Below are positions 47,278-56,536 of a stretch of DNA of 64,000 bases, in pieces. The stretch spans positions 3,410,001-3,474,000 of the forward strand of contig NZ_VFMN01000001.1 of the NCBI RefSeq assembly GCF_006715055.1, written 5' to 3'. A model generated the notes under the pieces. That model saw only the letters and a program-made list of their open reading frames with translations. It had not been told where the DNA came from and made no database searches. The translations under genes and the position numbers were made by a program. Numbering within the stretch: position 1 is the stretch's first letter; every line of letters begins with the position of its first letter. This stretch comes from Lapillicoccus jejuensis (lineage in GTDB: Bacteria > Actinomycetota > Actinomycetes > Actinomycetales > Dermatophilaceae).

Positions 47278-48492
47278 ATGAGGACGCTCGACGACCTGCT
47301 GACGGCGGGCGTCGCGGGCACGCGCGTGCTCGTGCGCTCGGACCTCAACGTCCCGCTCGACGGCGACAGCATCACCGACGACGGCCGGATCCGGGCGTCG
47401 GTGCCGACCATCAAGGCCCTCTCCGAGGCGGGCGCACGCGTCGTCGTGTGCGCCCACCTCGGGCGGCCCAAGGGCGCACCCGAGGACCGCTACTCGCTCG
47501 CGCCGGCCGCCCGCCGGCTCGGCGAGCTGCTCGGCCGCGAGGTGGCGCTGGCCGCCGACACCGTCGGCGACGACGCCCGGGCCAAGGTCGAGGCCCTGGA
47601 CGACGGCGACGTCGTCATGCTCGAGAACCTCCGGTTCAACCCGGGGGAGACGGCCAAGACCGACGAGGAGCGGGCGGAGTTCGCGCAGGCCCTCGCCGGC
47701 CTCGCCGACGCGTTCGTCTCCGACGGCTTCGGCGTCGTCCACCGCAAGCAGGCGTCGGTGTACGACGTCGCCCGGCTCCTGCCCGCCTACACCGGCGGCC
47801 TCGTCCGCGACGAGGTTCAGGTGCTGGAGCGGCTCACCAAGGACCCGCAGCGGCCCTACGTCGTCGTCCTCGGGGGCGCCAAGGTCTCGGACAAGCTCGG
47901 CGTCATCGGCAACCTCCTGCAGACCGCCGACCGGCTGCTCGTCGGGGGCGGCATGGTCTTCACGTTCCTCAAGGCGCAGGGTCACGAGGTCGGGAAGAGC
48001 CTGCTCGAGGAGGACCAGGTCGAGACGGTCAAGGGCCACCTGGCCGACGCGGCCGAGCGGGGCGTCGAGATCGTCCTGCCCGTCGACGTCGTCGCGGCCG
48101 ACGCCTTCTCGGCCGACGCCGCCCACGACGTCGTCGGGGTCGACGCGATCCCCGCCGACCGGATGGGCCTCGACATCGGCCCGGAGTCGGCCCGGCTCTT
48201 CGCCGAGAAGGTCGCCGACGCCCGCACCGTCTTCTGGAACGGGCCCATGGGCGCGTTCGAGATGGCGCCGTACGCCGACGGGACGAAGGCCCTCGCCCAG
48301 GCGCTGGTCGAGGCCACCTCGGCCGGCGCGCTGACCGTCGTCGGCGGCGGGGACTCCGCCGCCGCGGTGCGGCAGCTCGGCTTCGAGGACGCCCAGTTCG
48401 GCCACATCAGCACCGGGGGCGGGGCGAGCCTGGAGTACCTCGAGGGCAAGCAGGTGCCGGGGCTGACCGTCCTGGACGAGGAGCGGTCCTGA
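47278..48492 (+). CDS. pgk: Phosphoglycerate kinase
   Basis: This 404-residue enzyme makes ATP from 1,3-bisphosphoglycerate. It carries [11 protein letters not shown], the substrate motif [16 protein letters not shown]-type [19 protein letters not shown] and the nucleotide loop [11 protein letters not shown]. It starts 5 bases after gap and shares one base with the tpiA start (TGATG). Confidence 0.98.
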   Translation: MRTLDDLLTAGVAGTRVLVRSDLNVPLDGDSITDDGRIRASVPTIKALSEAGARVVVCAHLGRPKGAPEDRYSLAPAARRLGELLGREVALAADTVGDDARAKVEALDDGDVVMLENLRFNPGETAKTDEERAEFAQALAGLADAFVSDGFGVVHRKQASVYDVARLLPAYTGGLVRDEVQVLERLTKDPQRPYVVVLGGAKVSDKLGVIGNLLQTADRLLVGGGMVFTFLKAQGHEVGKSLLEEDQVETVKGHLADAAERGVEIVLPVDVVAADAFSADAAHDVVGVDAIPADRMGLDIGPESARLFAEKVADARTVFWNGPMGAFEMAPYADGTKALAQALVEATSAGALTVVGGGDSAAAVRQLGFEDAQFGHISTGGGASLEYLEGKQVPGLTVLDEERS

Positions 48493-49304
48493 TGGCCGCG
48501 TCGACCGCTCCCGCCGGCGGGCGCACCCCGCTCATGGCCGGCAACTGGAAGATGAACCTCGACCACCTCCAGGCCACCCACCTCGTGCAGAAGCTGGACT
48601 GGACGCTGCGCGACGCCAAGCACGACTTCGCCGCGGTCGAGGTGGCCGTCCTGCCGCCCTTCACCGACCTGCGGTCGGTCCAGACGCTCGTCGACGGCGA
48701 CCGGCTGTCGCTGCGGTACGGCGCCCAGGACCTCTCGGTCCACGCCTCGGGTGCCTACACCGGCGAGATCTCGGGCGCCTTCCTCGCCAAGCTCGGCTGC
48801 ACGTACGTCGCCGTGGGGCACAGCGAGCGGCGCGAGTACCACCACGAGACCGACGAGGTCGTCGGGGCGAAGGTCCGCGCGGCCTACGCCCACGGGCTGA
48901 CCCCGATCCTGTGCTGCGGCGAGGGCCTCGAGGTGCGCAAGGAGGGCGGGCAGGTCGAGCACGTCCTCACCCAGCTGCAGGCCGCCCTCGACGGCGTGAC
49001 GGCGGCGCAGGCGCGCAGCATCGTCATCGCCTACGAGCCCGTCTGGGCCATCGGCACCGGCGAGGTGGCCACCCCGGACGACGCGCAGGAGGTCTGCGCG
49101 GCCATCCGCACGCTGCTCGCCGAGCTGTGGAGCGGTGACGTCGCCGACGCCGTCCGCGTGCTGTACGGCGGCTCGGTCAAGGCCGCGAACGTCGCCGCGA
49201 TCATGGCCCAGGAGGACGTCGACGGCGCCCTCGTGGGCGGCGCGGCGATCGACCCGACCGAGTTCGCCTCGATCTGCCGGTACCGCGACCACGTCGCGCT
49301 CTGA
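48492..49304 (+). CDS. tpiA: Triosephosphate isomerase
   Basis: This 270-residue barrel enzyme interconverts the triose phosphates. It contains NWKMN with the catalytic Lys, the His in [10 protein letters not shown], the catalytic Glu in [11 protein letters not shown], and [10 protein letters not shown]. About ten residues precede the usual start. It closes the gap operon at a strong hairpin. Confidence 0.98.
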   Translation: MAASTAPAGGRTPLMAGNWKMNLDHLQATHLVQKLDWTLRDAKHDFAAVEVAVLPPFTDLRSVQTLVDGDRLSLRYGAQDLSVHASGAYTGEISGAFLAKLGCTYVAVGHSERREYHHETDEVVGAKVRAAYAHGLTPILCCGEGLEVRKEGGQVEHVLTQLQAALDGVTAAQARSIVIAYEPVWAIGTGEVATPDDAQEVCAAIRTLLAELWSGDVADAVRVLYGGSVKAANVAAIMAQEDVDGALVGGAAIDPTEFASICRYRDHVAL

Positions 49305-49324
49305 GCCGGTCGCGGGACGCTCCC

Positions 49325-49357
49325 GACGACGGGCCCGGGACCCCCGGGCCCGTCGTC
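49325..49357 (+). terminator. gap-pgk-tpiA terminator
   Basis: A perfect 15-bp stem (GACGACGGGCCCGGG / CCCGGGCCCGTCGTC) with a 3-base loop starts 20 bases after the tpiA stop. Confidence 0.85.
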
Positions 49358-49386
49358 GAGCGGTCTGAGACGCCGGTCACGTGAGG

Positions 49387-49399
49387 TAACCTGTCGGGC
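49387..49399 (+). promoter_or_regulatory. secG leaderless promoter (-10 TAACCT)
   Basis: TAACCT at 49387-49392 lies 7 bases before GTG 49400, just beyond the tpiA terminator. Confidence 0.6.
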
Positions 49400-49645
49400 G
49401 TGACTGCGGTGAAGATCGGGCTCGAGGTCCTGCTCGTGCTGGCCAGCCTCTTCCTGACCCTGCTCATCCTCATGCACAAGGGGAAGGGCGGCGGTCTGTC
49501 GGACATGTTCGGCGGGGGGATGTCCAGCTCGCTGGGCGGCTCCACCGTCGCCGAGCGCAACCTCGACCGGTTCACCATCGCCATCGGCATCATCTGGTTC
49601 GTGACGATCGTCGGGCTCGGGCTCATCGCCCGGTTCTCCAGCTGA
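49400..49645 (+). CDS. secG: Preprotein translocase subunit SecG
   Basis: This 81-residue membrane protein has two hydrophobic helices (about 8-25 and 58-76) joined by the conserved loop HKGKGGGLSDMFGGG. It is part of the SecYEG export channel. It is usually downstream of tpiA in actinobacteria, as here. Confidence 0.95.
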   Translation: MTAVKIGLEVLLVLASLFLTLLILMHKGKGGGLSDMFGGGMSSSLGGSTVAERNLDRFTIAIGIIWFVTIVGLGLIARFSS

Positions 49646-49714
49646 CCCCGGCGCAGCGGCGGCCGCGGCCGTCGGGACGACGTACGACACCCATCGGAAG
49701 GAACGCAAGGACAC

Positions 49715-50065
49715 ATGGCGGGCGGTAACGCGATCCGAGGCAGCCGGGTGGGCGCCGGGCCGATGGGTGAGGCGGAGCGCGGCGAGTCCGCGCCGCGCAC
49801 GATCATCAGCTACTGGTGCTCCAACGGGCACGAGACCCGACCCAGCTTCGCGCAGGAGCCCGGCCTGGCGCTCCCCGAGACCTGGGACTGCCCCCGCTGC
49901 GGCTTCCCGGCCGGCCAGGACCGCGAGAACCCGCCGGCCCCGCCGAAGGTGGAGCCCTACAAGACGCACCTGGCCTACGTGAAGGAGCGGCGCTCGGACG
50001 CCGACGGCGAGGCCATCCTCCAGGAGGCCCTCTCGACGCTGCGGGAGCGCGGCCTCATCCAGTGA
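49715..50065 (+). CDS. rbpA: RNA polymerase-binding protein RbpA
   Basis: This 116-residue actinobacterial transcription factor binds RNA polymerase and group 1/2 sigma factors and stabilises the open complex. The N-terminal tail MAGGNAIRGSRVGAGPMGE, the zinc-linked core (CSNGH, CPRCGFP) and the C-terminal sigma-interaction helix (ILQEALSTLRERG) are all present. GGAAGGA precedes ATG 49715. It may read on from secG, 69 bases upstream. Confidence 0.97.
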   Translation: MAGGNAIRGSRVGAGPMGEAERGESAPRTIISYWCSNGHETRPSFAQEPGLALPETWDCPRCGFPAGQDRENPPAPPKVEPYKTHLAYVKERRSDADGEAILQEALSTLRERGLIQ

Positions 50066-50077
50066 GCTGAGCAACCA

Positions 50078-50114
50078 CGAAGCGGGCCGCCCCCTCAGGG
50101 GGCGGCCCGCTTCG
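50078..50114. terminator. Bidirectional terminator between rbpA and pgl
   Basis: A perfect 17-bp stem with a TCA loop (arms 50078-50094 and 50098-50114) separates the convergent rbpA and pentose-phosphate operons. Confidence 0.92.
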
Positions 50115-50132
50115 TCGTCCGGCGTGCCGGGC

Positions 50133-50870
50133 TCAGCGCGGCAGCCGGCTCGCGGCGGCCTCGTCCACCAGCCACCGGGTCGCCTCCTCGCCGCGGACGC
50201 CCGACGCGGGGACGTCCCAGCGGTCGGCCCCCGGGGCCAGCGCCGCGGCCACGGCCTCGCCCTTGTCGTCCCCCGCGACGAGGAACCAGACCTCGCGGGC
50301 CCGGGCGAGGGCCTCGAAGGTCAGCGAGACCCGGTCCGGCGGCGGCTTGGGGGAGTCGTGGACGGCCACGGTGATCGCCCCCTCGGTGCGCTGCGCGGGG
50401 TGGTGCGGGAAGAGCGACGCGACGTGCCCGTCCGGGCCCACACCGAGCAGGACGACGTCGAAGGAGCCCTGCCCGTGCTCGCGGACCGTCTGCGCGTACG
50501 ACGCCGCGCTGGCCTCCGCCGAGTCGCTCGCATCCGGGCCGGCGACCCGGAAGACGCGCTGCGGGTCGAGGCCCAGCGAGGACAGCCCGGCCTCGTCGTT
50601 CTGGGTGTCGTTGCGCTCGCCGTCGCCGGCGGGCAGGTAGCGCTCGTCGCCCCACCACAGGTCGACCCGCGACCAGTCGACGGACGACCGGCCGGGCGTC
50701 TGCAGCACGGAGCCCCAGACGGCCGAGCCCATCGACCCGCCGGTGAGGACGAGCTGGGCCCGTCCGCCGCGGGCCTGCGCGTCGACCGCGGCGGCGACGA
50801 GCCGGGCCGCCACCGCGTCGGCGAGCTGCTGCTTGCCGGGGTGGACGACCACCTGCGGCTCGGCGCTCAC
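50133..50870 (-). CDS. pgl: 6-phosphogluconolactonase
   Basis: This 245-residue enzyme hydrolyses 6-phosphogluconolactone. It has LVLTGGSMGSAVW, WWGDERYLPAGDGERND and LLGVGPDGHVASLFP with the expected catalytic His. The GTG overlaps the opcA stop by 4 bases. It is the last gene of the pentose phosphate operon. Confidence 0.95.
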   Translation of the reverse strand: MSAEPQVVVHPGKQQLADAVAARLVAAAVDAQARGGRAQLVLTGGSMGSAVWGSVLQTPGRSSVDWSRVDLWWGDERYLPAGDGERNDTQNDEAGLSSLGLDPQRVFRVAGPDASDSAEASAASYAQTVREHGQGSFDVVLLGVGPDGHVASLFPHHPAQRTEGAITVAVHDSPKPPPDRVSLTFEALARAREVWFLVAGDDKGEAVAAALAPGADRWDVPASGVRGEEATRWLVDEAAASRLPR

Positions 50871-52120
50871 GACGTGGCCTTCTTCGCGGTCCGCTTGGCG
50901 GTCGTCCTCGTCGCGGCCGCCTTCGTGCTCGCCTTCGGGGTCGCCGTCCGCTTCGCCGTCCTCTTCGCGGGCGCCGCCAGGGCGCCGAGGTCCTGCTCGC
51001 GCGGGGTCGGCTCGTCGGCGAGCTTGGCCGCGGTGGCGGTGCGGACCTGGTCGGTGTCGCCGGTCTCCGGCGCGGTCGGGGCGGTGACCATGGCCGACGC
51101 GGCCGCGGCGTGGTGGTCGCGGGCGAGCCGGCGCTGGGTGCGACGGGCCTCCTCGACCGAGGGCGCCTCGCCGGCGGCGGCGGCCTCGCTGGCCGTCTTC
51201 GTGGCGGGGGTGAGCAGCTCGAGGCCGGTGACCAGCGTCTCGGCGTACACCTCGTCGTTGTCGAGCCGACGCAGCTCGTCGGCCAGGCACTCGGCCAGGC
51301 CACGGCGCTTGAGGCTGATCCGCCGGTCCGGCTGGCCGGGCTGGGACAGCGTGGCGACAGTGCCGTCGGGGCGGACGAGGTCGATGGGCCCGTTGGACCG
51401 CTCGAGCCGCACGCCGACGACGCCGGAGCCGGCCCGGGTCCGCACCCGCTGGACGGGGACCCGCAGGGTCGAGCCCAGCCACGCGGCGAGCAGGTCCGAG
51501 GACGGCGAGTCCACGGCCCCCTCGACGACGGCCTCGGTGACGGGCAGGTACGGCGGCCCGTCGAGGGCCGCCGCGAGCAGCCCGCGCCACAGCGTGACGC
51601 GGGTCCAGGCGAGGTCGGTGTCGCCGGGGCTGAACGTCCTCGCCTGCCGCTTGAGCGCGGCCTTGGGGTTGCTCGACTCGGCGGCGTCGGTGATCCGGCG
51701 GTGCGCCATGACCGCGATCGGGTCCTTGCGCAGGTCGGCCGGGGCCTCGTGCGGCCACCACGCCACGACAGGCGAGTCGGGCAGCAGCAGCGGGACGACG
51801 ACGCTCTGGCCGTGATTGGCCAGGGGCCCGTAGAGCCGCAGGACGACGACCTCGCTCGCGCCGGCGTCGCCGCCGACGCGGATCTGCGCGTCCATCCGGT
51901 TGGCGCCGCGGCGGTTGCCGGCGACGACGACGAGGATCCGGCAGGGGTGCTGCCGGCTCGCGTCGTTGGCCGCCTCGATGACGTCCTCGGCCTGGGTGTC
52001 CTCGACGACGATGACGAGGGTGAGGACGCGCCCCAGGGTCATCGCGCCGACGTCGTTGCGCAGGCTCACCAGCTTCTTGCTGACGGCGACGCTCGTCGTC
52101 TTGGGAAGGTCGACGATCAC
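50867..52120 (-). CDS. opcA: OpcA, glucose-6-phosphate dehydrogenase assembly protein
   Basis: This 417-residue protein supports assembly or activity of Zwf in cyanobacteria and actinobacteria. The family start VIVDLPKTTSVAV sets GTG 52120; a frame back to 52204 would overlap zwf. Further features are RILVVVAGNRRG and PVVAWWPHEAP. The last 35 or so residues are Lys/Ala/Thr-rich (AKRTAKRTATPKAST), like a histone-H1 tail, which is unusual for this family. It starts 55 bases after zwf. Confidence 0.93.
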   Translation of the reverse strand: MIVDLPKTTSVAVSKKLVSLRNDVGAMTLGRVLTLVIVVEDTQAEDVIEAANDASRQHPCRILVVVAGNRRGANRMDAQIRVGGDAGASEVVVLRLYGPLANHGQSVVVPLLLPDSPVVAWWPHEAPADLRKDPIAVMAHRRITDAAESSNPKAALKRQARTFSPGDTDLAWTRVTLWRGLLAAALDGPPYLPVTEAVVEGAVDSPSSDLLAAWLGSTLRVPVQRVRTRAGSGVVGVRLERSNGPIDLVRPDGTVATLSQPGQPDRRISLKRRGLAECLADELRRLDNDEVYAETLVTGLELLTPATKTASEAAAAGEAPSVEEARRTQRRLARDHHAAAASAMVTAPTAPETGDTDQVRTATAAKLADEPTPREQDLGALAAPAKRTAKRTATPKASTKAAATRTTAKRTAKKATS

Positions 52121-52175
52121 CGGGGTCCCCGTCCAGTAGCGGAGCGAGGAACGAGCGGAGAACTGGGTGGGGTGG

Positions 52176-53717
52176 TCAAGGCATCCTCCAGGTGCGGCCG
52201 TCACGGGCCATCATGTCGTCGCTCGCGGCGGGACCCCAGCCACCGGCGGGGTAGGGCTGCGGCTTGCCGTGCTGGCCCCACCACTGCTCGATCGGGTCGA
52301 GGATCTTCCAGGAGAGCTCGACCTCCTCGTGGCGGGGGAAGAGCGGCGGGTCGCCGAGCAGGACGTCGAGGATGAGCCGCTCGTAGGCCTCGGGGGAGGA
52401 CTCGGTGAAGGCGTTGCCGTAGCCGAAGTCCATCGTCACGTCGCGCACCTCCATCTGCGCGCCCGGCACCTTTGAGCCGAAGCGCATGGTGATGCCCTCG
52501 TCGGGCTGCACCCGGACGACGATGGCGTTCTGGCCCAGCTCCTCGGTCGCGGTGTCGTCGAAAGGCAGGTGCGGCGCCTTCTTGAAGACGACGGCGATCT
52601 CGGTGACCCGCTTGCCCAGCCGCTTGCCGGTGCGCAGGTAGAACGGCACGCCCGCCCAGCGGCGGGTGTCGACCTCGAGCTTGACCGCGGCGTAGGTCTC
52701 CGTGGTGGACGTCTTCGCGACCCCGTCCTCCTGCAGGTAGCCGACGACCTCCTCGGCGCCCTGCCACCCGGCGGCGTACTGGCCGCGGGCGGTGGCCGCG
52801 CCGATGTCCCTGGGCACCCGGACGGCCGAGAGGACCTTCTCCTTCTCGGCGCGCAGGTCGTCGGCCCGGAACGAGACCGGCTCCTCCATCGCCGTGAGGG
52901 CGAGCAGCTGGAGCAGGTGGTTCTGGATGACGTCGCGGGCGGCGCCGATGCCGTCGTAGTAGCCCGCGCGCCCGCCGATGCCGATGTCCTCGGCCATGGT
53001 GATCTGCACGTGGTCGACGTAGTTCGCGTTCCACACCGGCTCGAACATCTGGTTCGCGAAGCGCAGCGCCAGGATGTTCTGGACCGTCTCCTTGCCGAGG
53101 TAGTGGTCGATCCGGAAGACCGAGTCGGCCGGGAAGACGCTCTCGACGATGGAGTTCAGCTCGCGGGCGCTGGGCAGGTCGTGCCCGAAGGGCTTCTCGA
53201 TGACGACGCGGCGCCACGAGTCGGTCGCCGCCGTCGCGAGGCCCGAGCGCTCGAGCTGCTCGCAGACCATGGAGAACGAGCCGGGCGGGATGGACAGGTA
53301 GAACGCGAGGTTGCCGCCCGTCCCGCGCTCCTGCTCGAGCTGGTGGACGGTCTGGGCGAGCAGGTCGAAGGCGGCCGGGTCGTCGAAGGTGCCAGGGACG
53401 AACCGGAAGCCCTCCGAGAGGTTGCGCCACACGTCCTCGCGGAAGGGGGTGCGCGCGTGCTGCTTGACCGACTCGTAGACGACCTGCCCGAAGTCCTGGT
53501 CGGCCCAGTCGCGGCGGGCGAAACCGACGAGCGAGAAGCCCGGCGGCAGCAGGCCGCGGTTGGCCAGGTCGTAGATGGCCGGCATGAGCTTCTTGCGCGA
53601 CAGGTCACCCGTCACGCCGAACAGCACCATGCCGCAGGGGCCGGCGATGCGCGGCAGCCGCCGGTCCCTCGCGTCGCGCAGCGGGTTCCGGCCCGCCGCC
53701 ACCGTGGCCGCGCTCAT
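52176..53717 (-). CDS. zwf: Glucose-6-phosphate 1-dehydrogenase
   Basis: This 513-residue enzyme starts the oxidative pentose phosphate pathway and makes NADPH. It has the NADP motif LFGVTGDLSRKKL, the substrate/catalytic RIDHYLGKETVQN and VIEKPFGHD. ATG 53717 overlaps the pgi stop by 4 bases. Confidence 0.98.
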   Translation of the reverse strand: MSAATVAAGRNPLRDARDRRLPRIAGPCGMVLFGVTGDLSRKKLMPAIYDLANRGLLPPGFSLVGFARRDWADQDFGQVVYESVKQHARTPFREDVWRNLSEGFRFVPGTFDDPAAFDLLAQTVHQLEQERGTGGNLAFYLSIPPGSFSMVCEQLERSGLATAATDSWRRVVIEKPFGHDLPSARELNSIVESVFPADSVFRIDHYLGKETVQNILALRFANQMFEPVWNANYVDHVQITMAEDIGIGGRAGYYDGIGAARDVIQNHLLQLLALTAMEEPVSFRADDLRAEKEKVLSAVRVPRDIGAATARGQYAAGWQGAEEVVGYLQEDGVAKTSTTETYAAVKLEVDTRRWAGVPFYLRTGKRLGKRVTEIAVVFKKAPHLPFDDTATEELGQNAIVVRVQPDEGITMRFGSKVPGAQMEVRDVTMDFGYGNAFTESSPEAYERLILDVLLGDPPLFPRHEEVELSWKILDPIEQWWGQHGKPQPYPAGGWGPAASDDMMARDGRTWRMP

Positions 53718-55357
53718 GCGACCCCGAGCGCGGCGAGGACCTGGGCCAGCCCCGACGCGTGGTCGGTGAGGTGCAGGCGCAGCACCGGGCGGCCGTGGTC
53801 GGCGAGGACCCCGGCGTCACCGGCGGCCTGGGCCGCGATGAACTGCCCGAAGGTGAAGTCGCGGCCGGGGATCTCCAGGTCCTCCTGCGGATCGGCCGTG
53901 ATCTGCAGGTAGACCCCGACGCGGGGGCCGCCCTTGTGGAACTGGCCGGTCGAGTGCAGGAAGCGCGGGCCCCACCCGAACGTCGTCGGGCGCTCCGTGC
54001 GCAGGGCGAGCGCGCGCCGGCAGTCGGCCAGCGGCGCGTCCTCGAGGCGGTCGAGGTAGGCCATGACGGCGAGGTAGCCCTGCTCGGGGTCGAGCTGGGC
54101 CAGCAGCGCGTCGACCGCGGCCGGGACGGTGGTGGCGTCCCCGAGCCAGCCGTCGGTGCCGCCGATGGCGCGGATCTGCACGTCGCCGTCGGTGGCGTCG
54201 GGCTCGCCCGCCGACCCGATGCCCTGGTCGAGCAGCTCGCGGGCCGCGGCCTTGGCGCTCTCGACGTCGGGCTGGTCGAACGGGTTGATCCCGAGCAGCC
54301 GCCCGGCGGCCGCGGTGGCGACCTCCCACAGCAGCATCTGCGCGCCGAGGCTGCCCCCGACCCACACCGCGCTGCGGTGGCTCTCGCCCTCGACGGTGGC
54401 GTTCGACTCGTCGGCGTCCACGTCGATGAGGTGGGCGACGGTGACGTCGTGCGCGGGGACGCGGACCTCCGGGTCGGCGTCGTCGTGGACGACGACCGGG
54501 AGCAGACCGGTGCCCTGCTTGCCGGTGGACTCGGCGATGAGCTGCTCGGCCCAGTCGGCGAACCCGACGATGCCCGACCCCTCGTCGACGAGGGCGAGCT
54601 TGTCGCGCAGCGGGTCGGTGCCGGCGATGGCGGCGCCGAGCCGCAGGCCCGGGTTGCCGTCGTCGTCGGCGGCCAGCAGGTCGGCGACCGACTCGGCGTC
54701 GTCGAGCAGCGCCTCGACGTCGACCCCGGCCAGACCGCTGGGCACGAGCCCGAACGCGGTGAGGGCCGAGTAGCGCCCGCCGACGTTCGGGTCGGCGTTG
54801 ACGACGCGGAACCCCTTCTCGCGGGCGTCCTGGTCCAGCGGGCTACCGGGGTCGGTGACGACGACGATGCGCGTCGTCGGGTCGATCCCCGCGTCGCGGA
54901 ACGCGGCTTCGTACGCCCGCCGCTGCGAGTCGGTCTCGACGGTGGAGCCGGACTTGCTCGACACGACGACGATCGTGCGGTCGAGCCGGTCGGTGAGGGC
55001 CGAGCGGACGTAGTCCGGGTCCGAGGAGTCGAGGACGGTCAGCGGCTTGTGCGCGGTCGCGCAGATGACCTCGGGGGCGAGCGACGAGCCGCCCATGCCG
55101 CAGAGGACGACGTGGTCGACCTGGTCGGACATGAGGTCGTCGCGCAGGGCCGCGATCTCCCCGACGAGCGGGCGGGAGCTGCGCGGCAGGCCCACCCAGG
55201 ACAGGCGCTTGGCCGACTCGCTCTCCGCGTCGGAGCCCCACAGCGTGGGGTCCTGCGCGAAGAGCTTCGAGGCGAAGCCCGCCTCGACGAGTCCGGGGAC
55301 GTGCTGGCTGACCGCGTCGGCCGCAGGGCCGGACGCGGTGACGGAGAGCGTGCTCAC
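53714..55357 (-). CDS. pgi: Glucose-6-phosphate isomerase
   Basis: This 547-residue protein is a PGI with SIS-type sugar-phosphate sites: [40 protein letters not shown], and [11 protein letters not shown] near the C terminus. It is the form found inside actinobacterial tal-zwf operons. GTG 55357 overlaps the tal stop by 4 bases. Confidence 0.95.
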   Translation of the reverse strand: MSTLSVTASGPAADAVSQHVPGLVEAGFASKLFAQDPTLWGSDAESESAKRLSWVGLPRSSRPLVGEIAALRDDLMSDQVDHVVLCGMGGSSLAPEVICATAHKPLTVLDSSDPDYVRSALTDRLDRTIVVVSSKSGSTVETDSQRRAYEAAFRDAGIDPTTRIVVVTDPGSPLDQDAREKGFRVVNADPNVGGRYSALTAFGLVPSGLAGVDVEALLDDAESVADLLAADDDGNPGLRLGAAIAGTDPLRDKLALVDEGSGIVGFADWAEQLIAESTGKQGTGLLPVVVHDDADPEVRVPAHDVTVAHLIDVDADESNATVEGESHRSAVWVGGSLGAQMLLWEVATAAAGRLLGINPFDQPDVESAKAAARELLDQGIGSAGEPDATDGDVQIRAIGGTDGWLGDATTVPAAVDALLAQLDPEQGYLAVMAYLDRLEDAPLADCRRALALRTERPTTFGWGPRFLHSTGQFHKGGPRVGVYLQITADPQEDLEIPGRDFTFGQFIAAQAAGDAGVLADHGRPVLRLHLTDHASGLAQVLAALGVA

Positions 55358-56487
55358 TGGTCCGAGCCCACCTTGCCCTGCGCCGCGCCGTCGAGGTTGG
55401 CCTTGACCTCGTCGAGGAGCTGGCCCCAGGCCTTCTCGAACTTGTCGACGCCCTCGACCTCGAGCTGCTGGACGACGTCGGCGTAGGAGACGCCGAGCGC
55501 CTCGAGCCGGTCGAGGACGTCCTGCGCCTCGGCGTAGTGGCCGGTGATGGTGTCGCCGGTCACCTGGCCGTGGTCGGCGGTGGCGTCGAGCGTCTTCTCC
55601 GGCATGGTGTTGACGACGCCCTGGGCGACGAGCTCGGTGACGTAGAGGGTGTCGGGAAGGCTCGGGTCCTTGACCCCGGTCGAGGCCCACAGCGGGCGCT
55701 GCGGGCGGGCGCCGGCGGCGGCGAGGGACTCCCAGCGCGGGGTCGAGAAGACCTCTTCGTAGGCCTGGTAGGCCAGGCGCGCGTTGGCGACGCCGGCCTT
55801 GCTCTTGAGCGCCTTCGCCTCGTCGGTGCCGATGGCGTCCAGCCGCTTGTCGATCTCGGTGTCGACGCGGGAGACGAAGAACGACGCGACCGAGACGAGG
55901 GTCGAGACCTCCTTGCCGTTGGCCTTGGCCTGCTCGACGCCCTCGAGGAAGGCGTTCATCACGGCGCGGTAGCGCTCGAGGGAGAAGATCAGCGTGACGT
56001 TGACGCTGATGCCCTCGGCGAGGACGGCGGTGATGGCCGGCAGGCCCTCGACGGTCGCCGGGATCTTGATGAGGACGTTGTCGCGGCCGACGGCGTCGCG
56101 CAGCTGCTTGGCCTGCTCGACGGTCTTCTCGGTGTCGTGGGCCAGACGCGGGTCGACCTCGATCGACACGCGGCCGTCGACGCCGTCGGTGGCCTCGAAG
56201 ACGGGCTGCATGACGTCGCACGCGTTGCGGACGTCCTGTGTCGTCATGAGGAAGACGGCCTCCTCGACGCTCTTGCCGTCGGCGGCGAGCAGGGCGACCT
56301 GCTCGTCGTAGGCGGTGCCCTGGGACAGGGCCGCCTGGAAGATCGACGGGTTGGTCGTCACGCCGGTGACGTTGCGCGTCTTGACCAGCTCGGCGAGGTT
56401 GCCGCTGTTGAGGCGGTCGCGGGAGAGGTCGTCGAGCCAGATGGAGACGCCGGCGTCGGCGAGGGCTTGCAGGTTCTGGTTGGTCAT
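55354..56487 (-). CDS. tal: Transaldolase
   Basis: This 377-residue enzyme transfers a three-carbon unit in the non-oxidative pentose phosphate pathway. It has [10 protein letters not shown] and the Schiff-base lysine in [13 protein letters not shown], and [18 protein letters not shown] precedes ATG 56487. It starts 49 bases after tkt. Confidence 0.97.
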   Translation of the reverse strand: MTNQNLQALADAGVSIWLDDLSRDRLNSGNLAELVKTRNVTGVTTNPSIFQAALSQGTAYDEQVALLAADGKSVEEAVFLMTTQDVRNACDVMQPVFEATDGVDGRVSIEVDPRLAHDTEKTVEQAKQLRDAVGRDNVLIKIPATVEGLPAITAVLAEGISVNVTLIFSLERYRAVMNAFLEGVEQAKANGKEVSTLVSVASFFVSRVDTEIDKRLDAIGTDEAKALKSKAGVANARLAYQAYEEVFSTPRWESLAAAGARPQRPLWASTGVKDPSLPDTLYVTELVAQGVVNTMPEKTLDATADHGQVTGDTITGHYAEAQDVLDRLEALGVSYADVVQQLEVEGVDKFEKAWGQLLDEVKANLDGAAQGKVGSDQ

Positions 56488-56536
56488 GGTTCTTCGCTTC
56501 CTGTGGCTGGTGGAGCCGGGAGAGGGGCGGGGCGCG

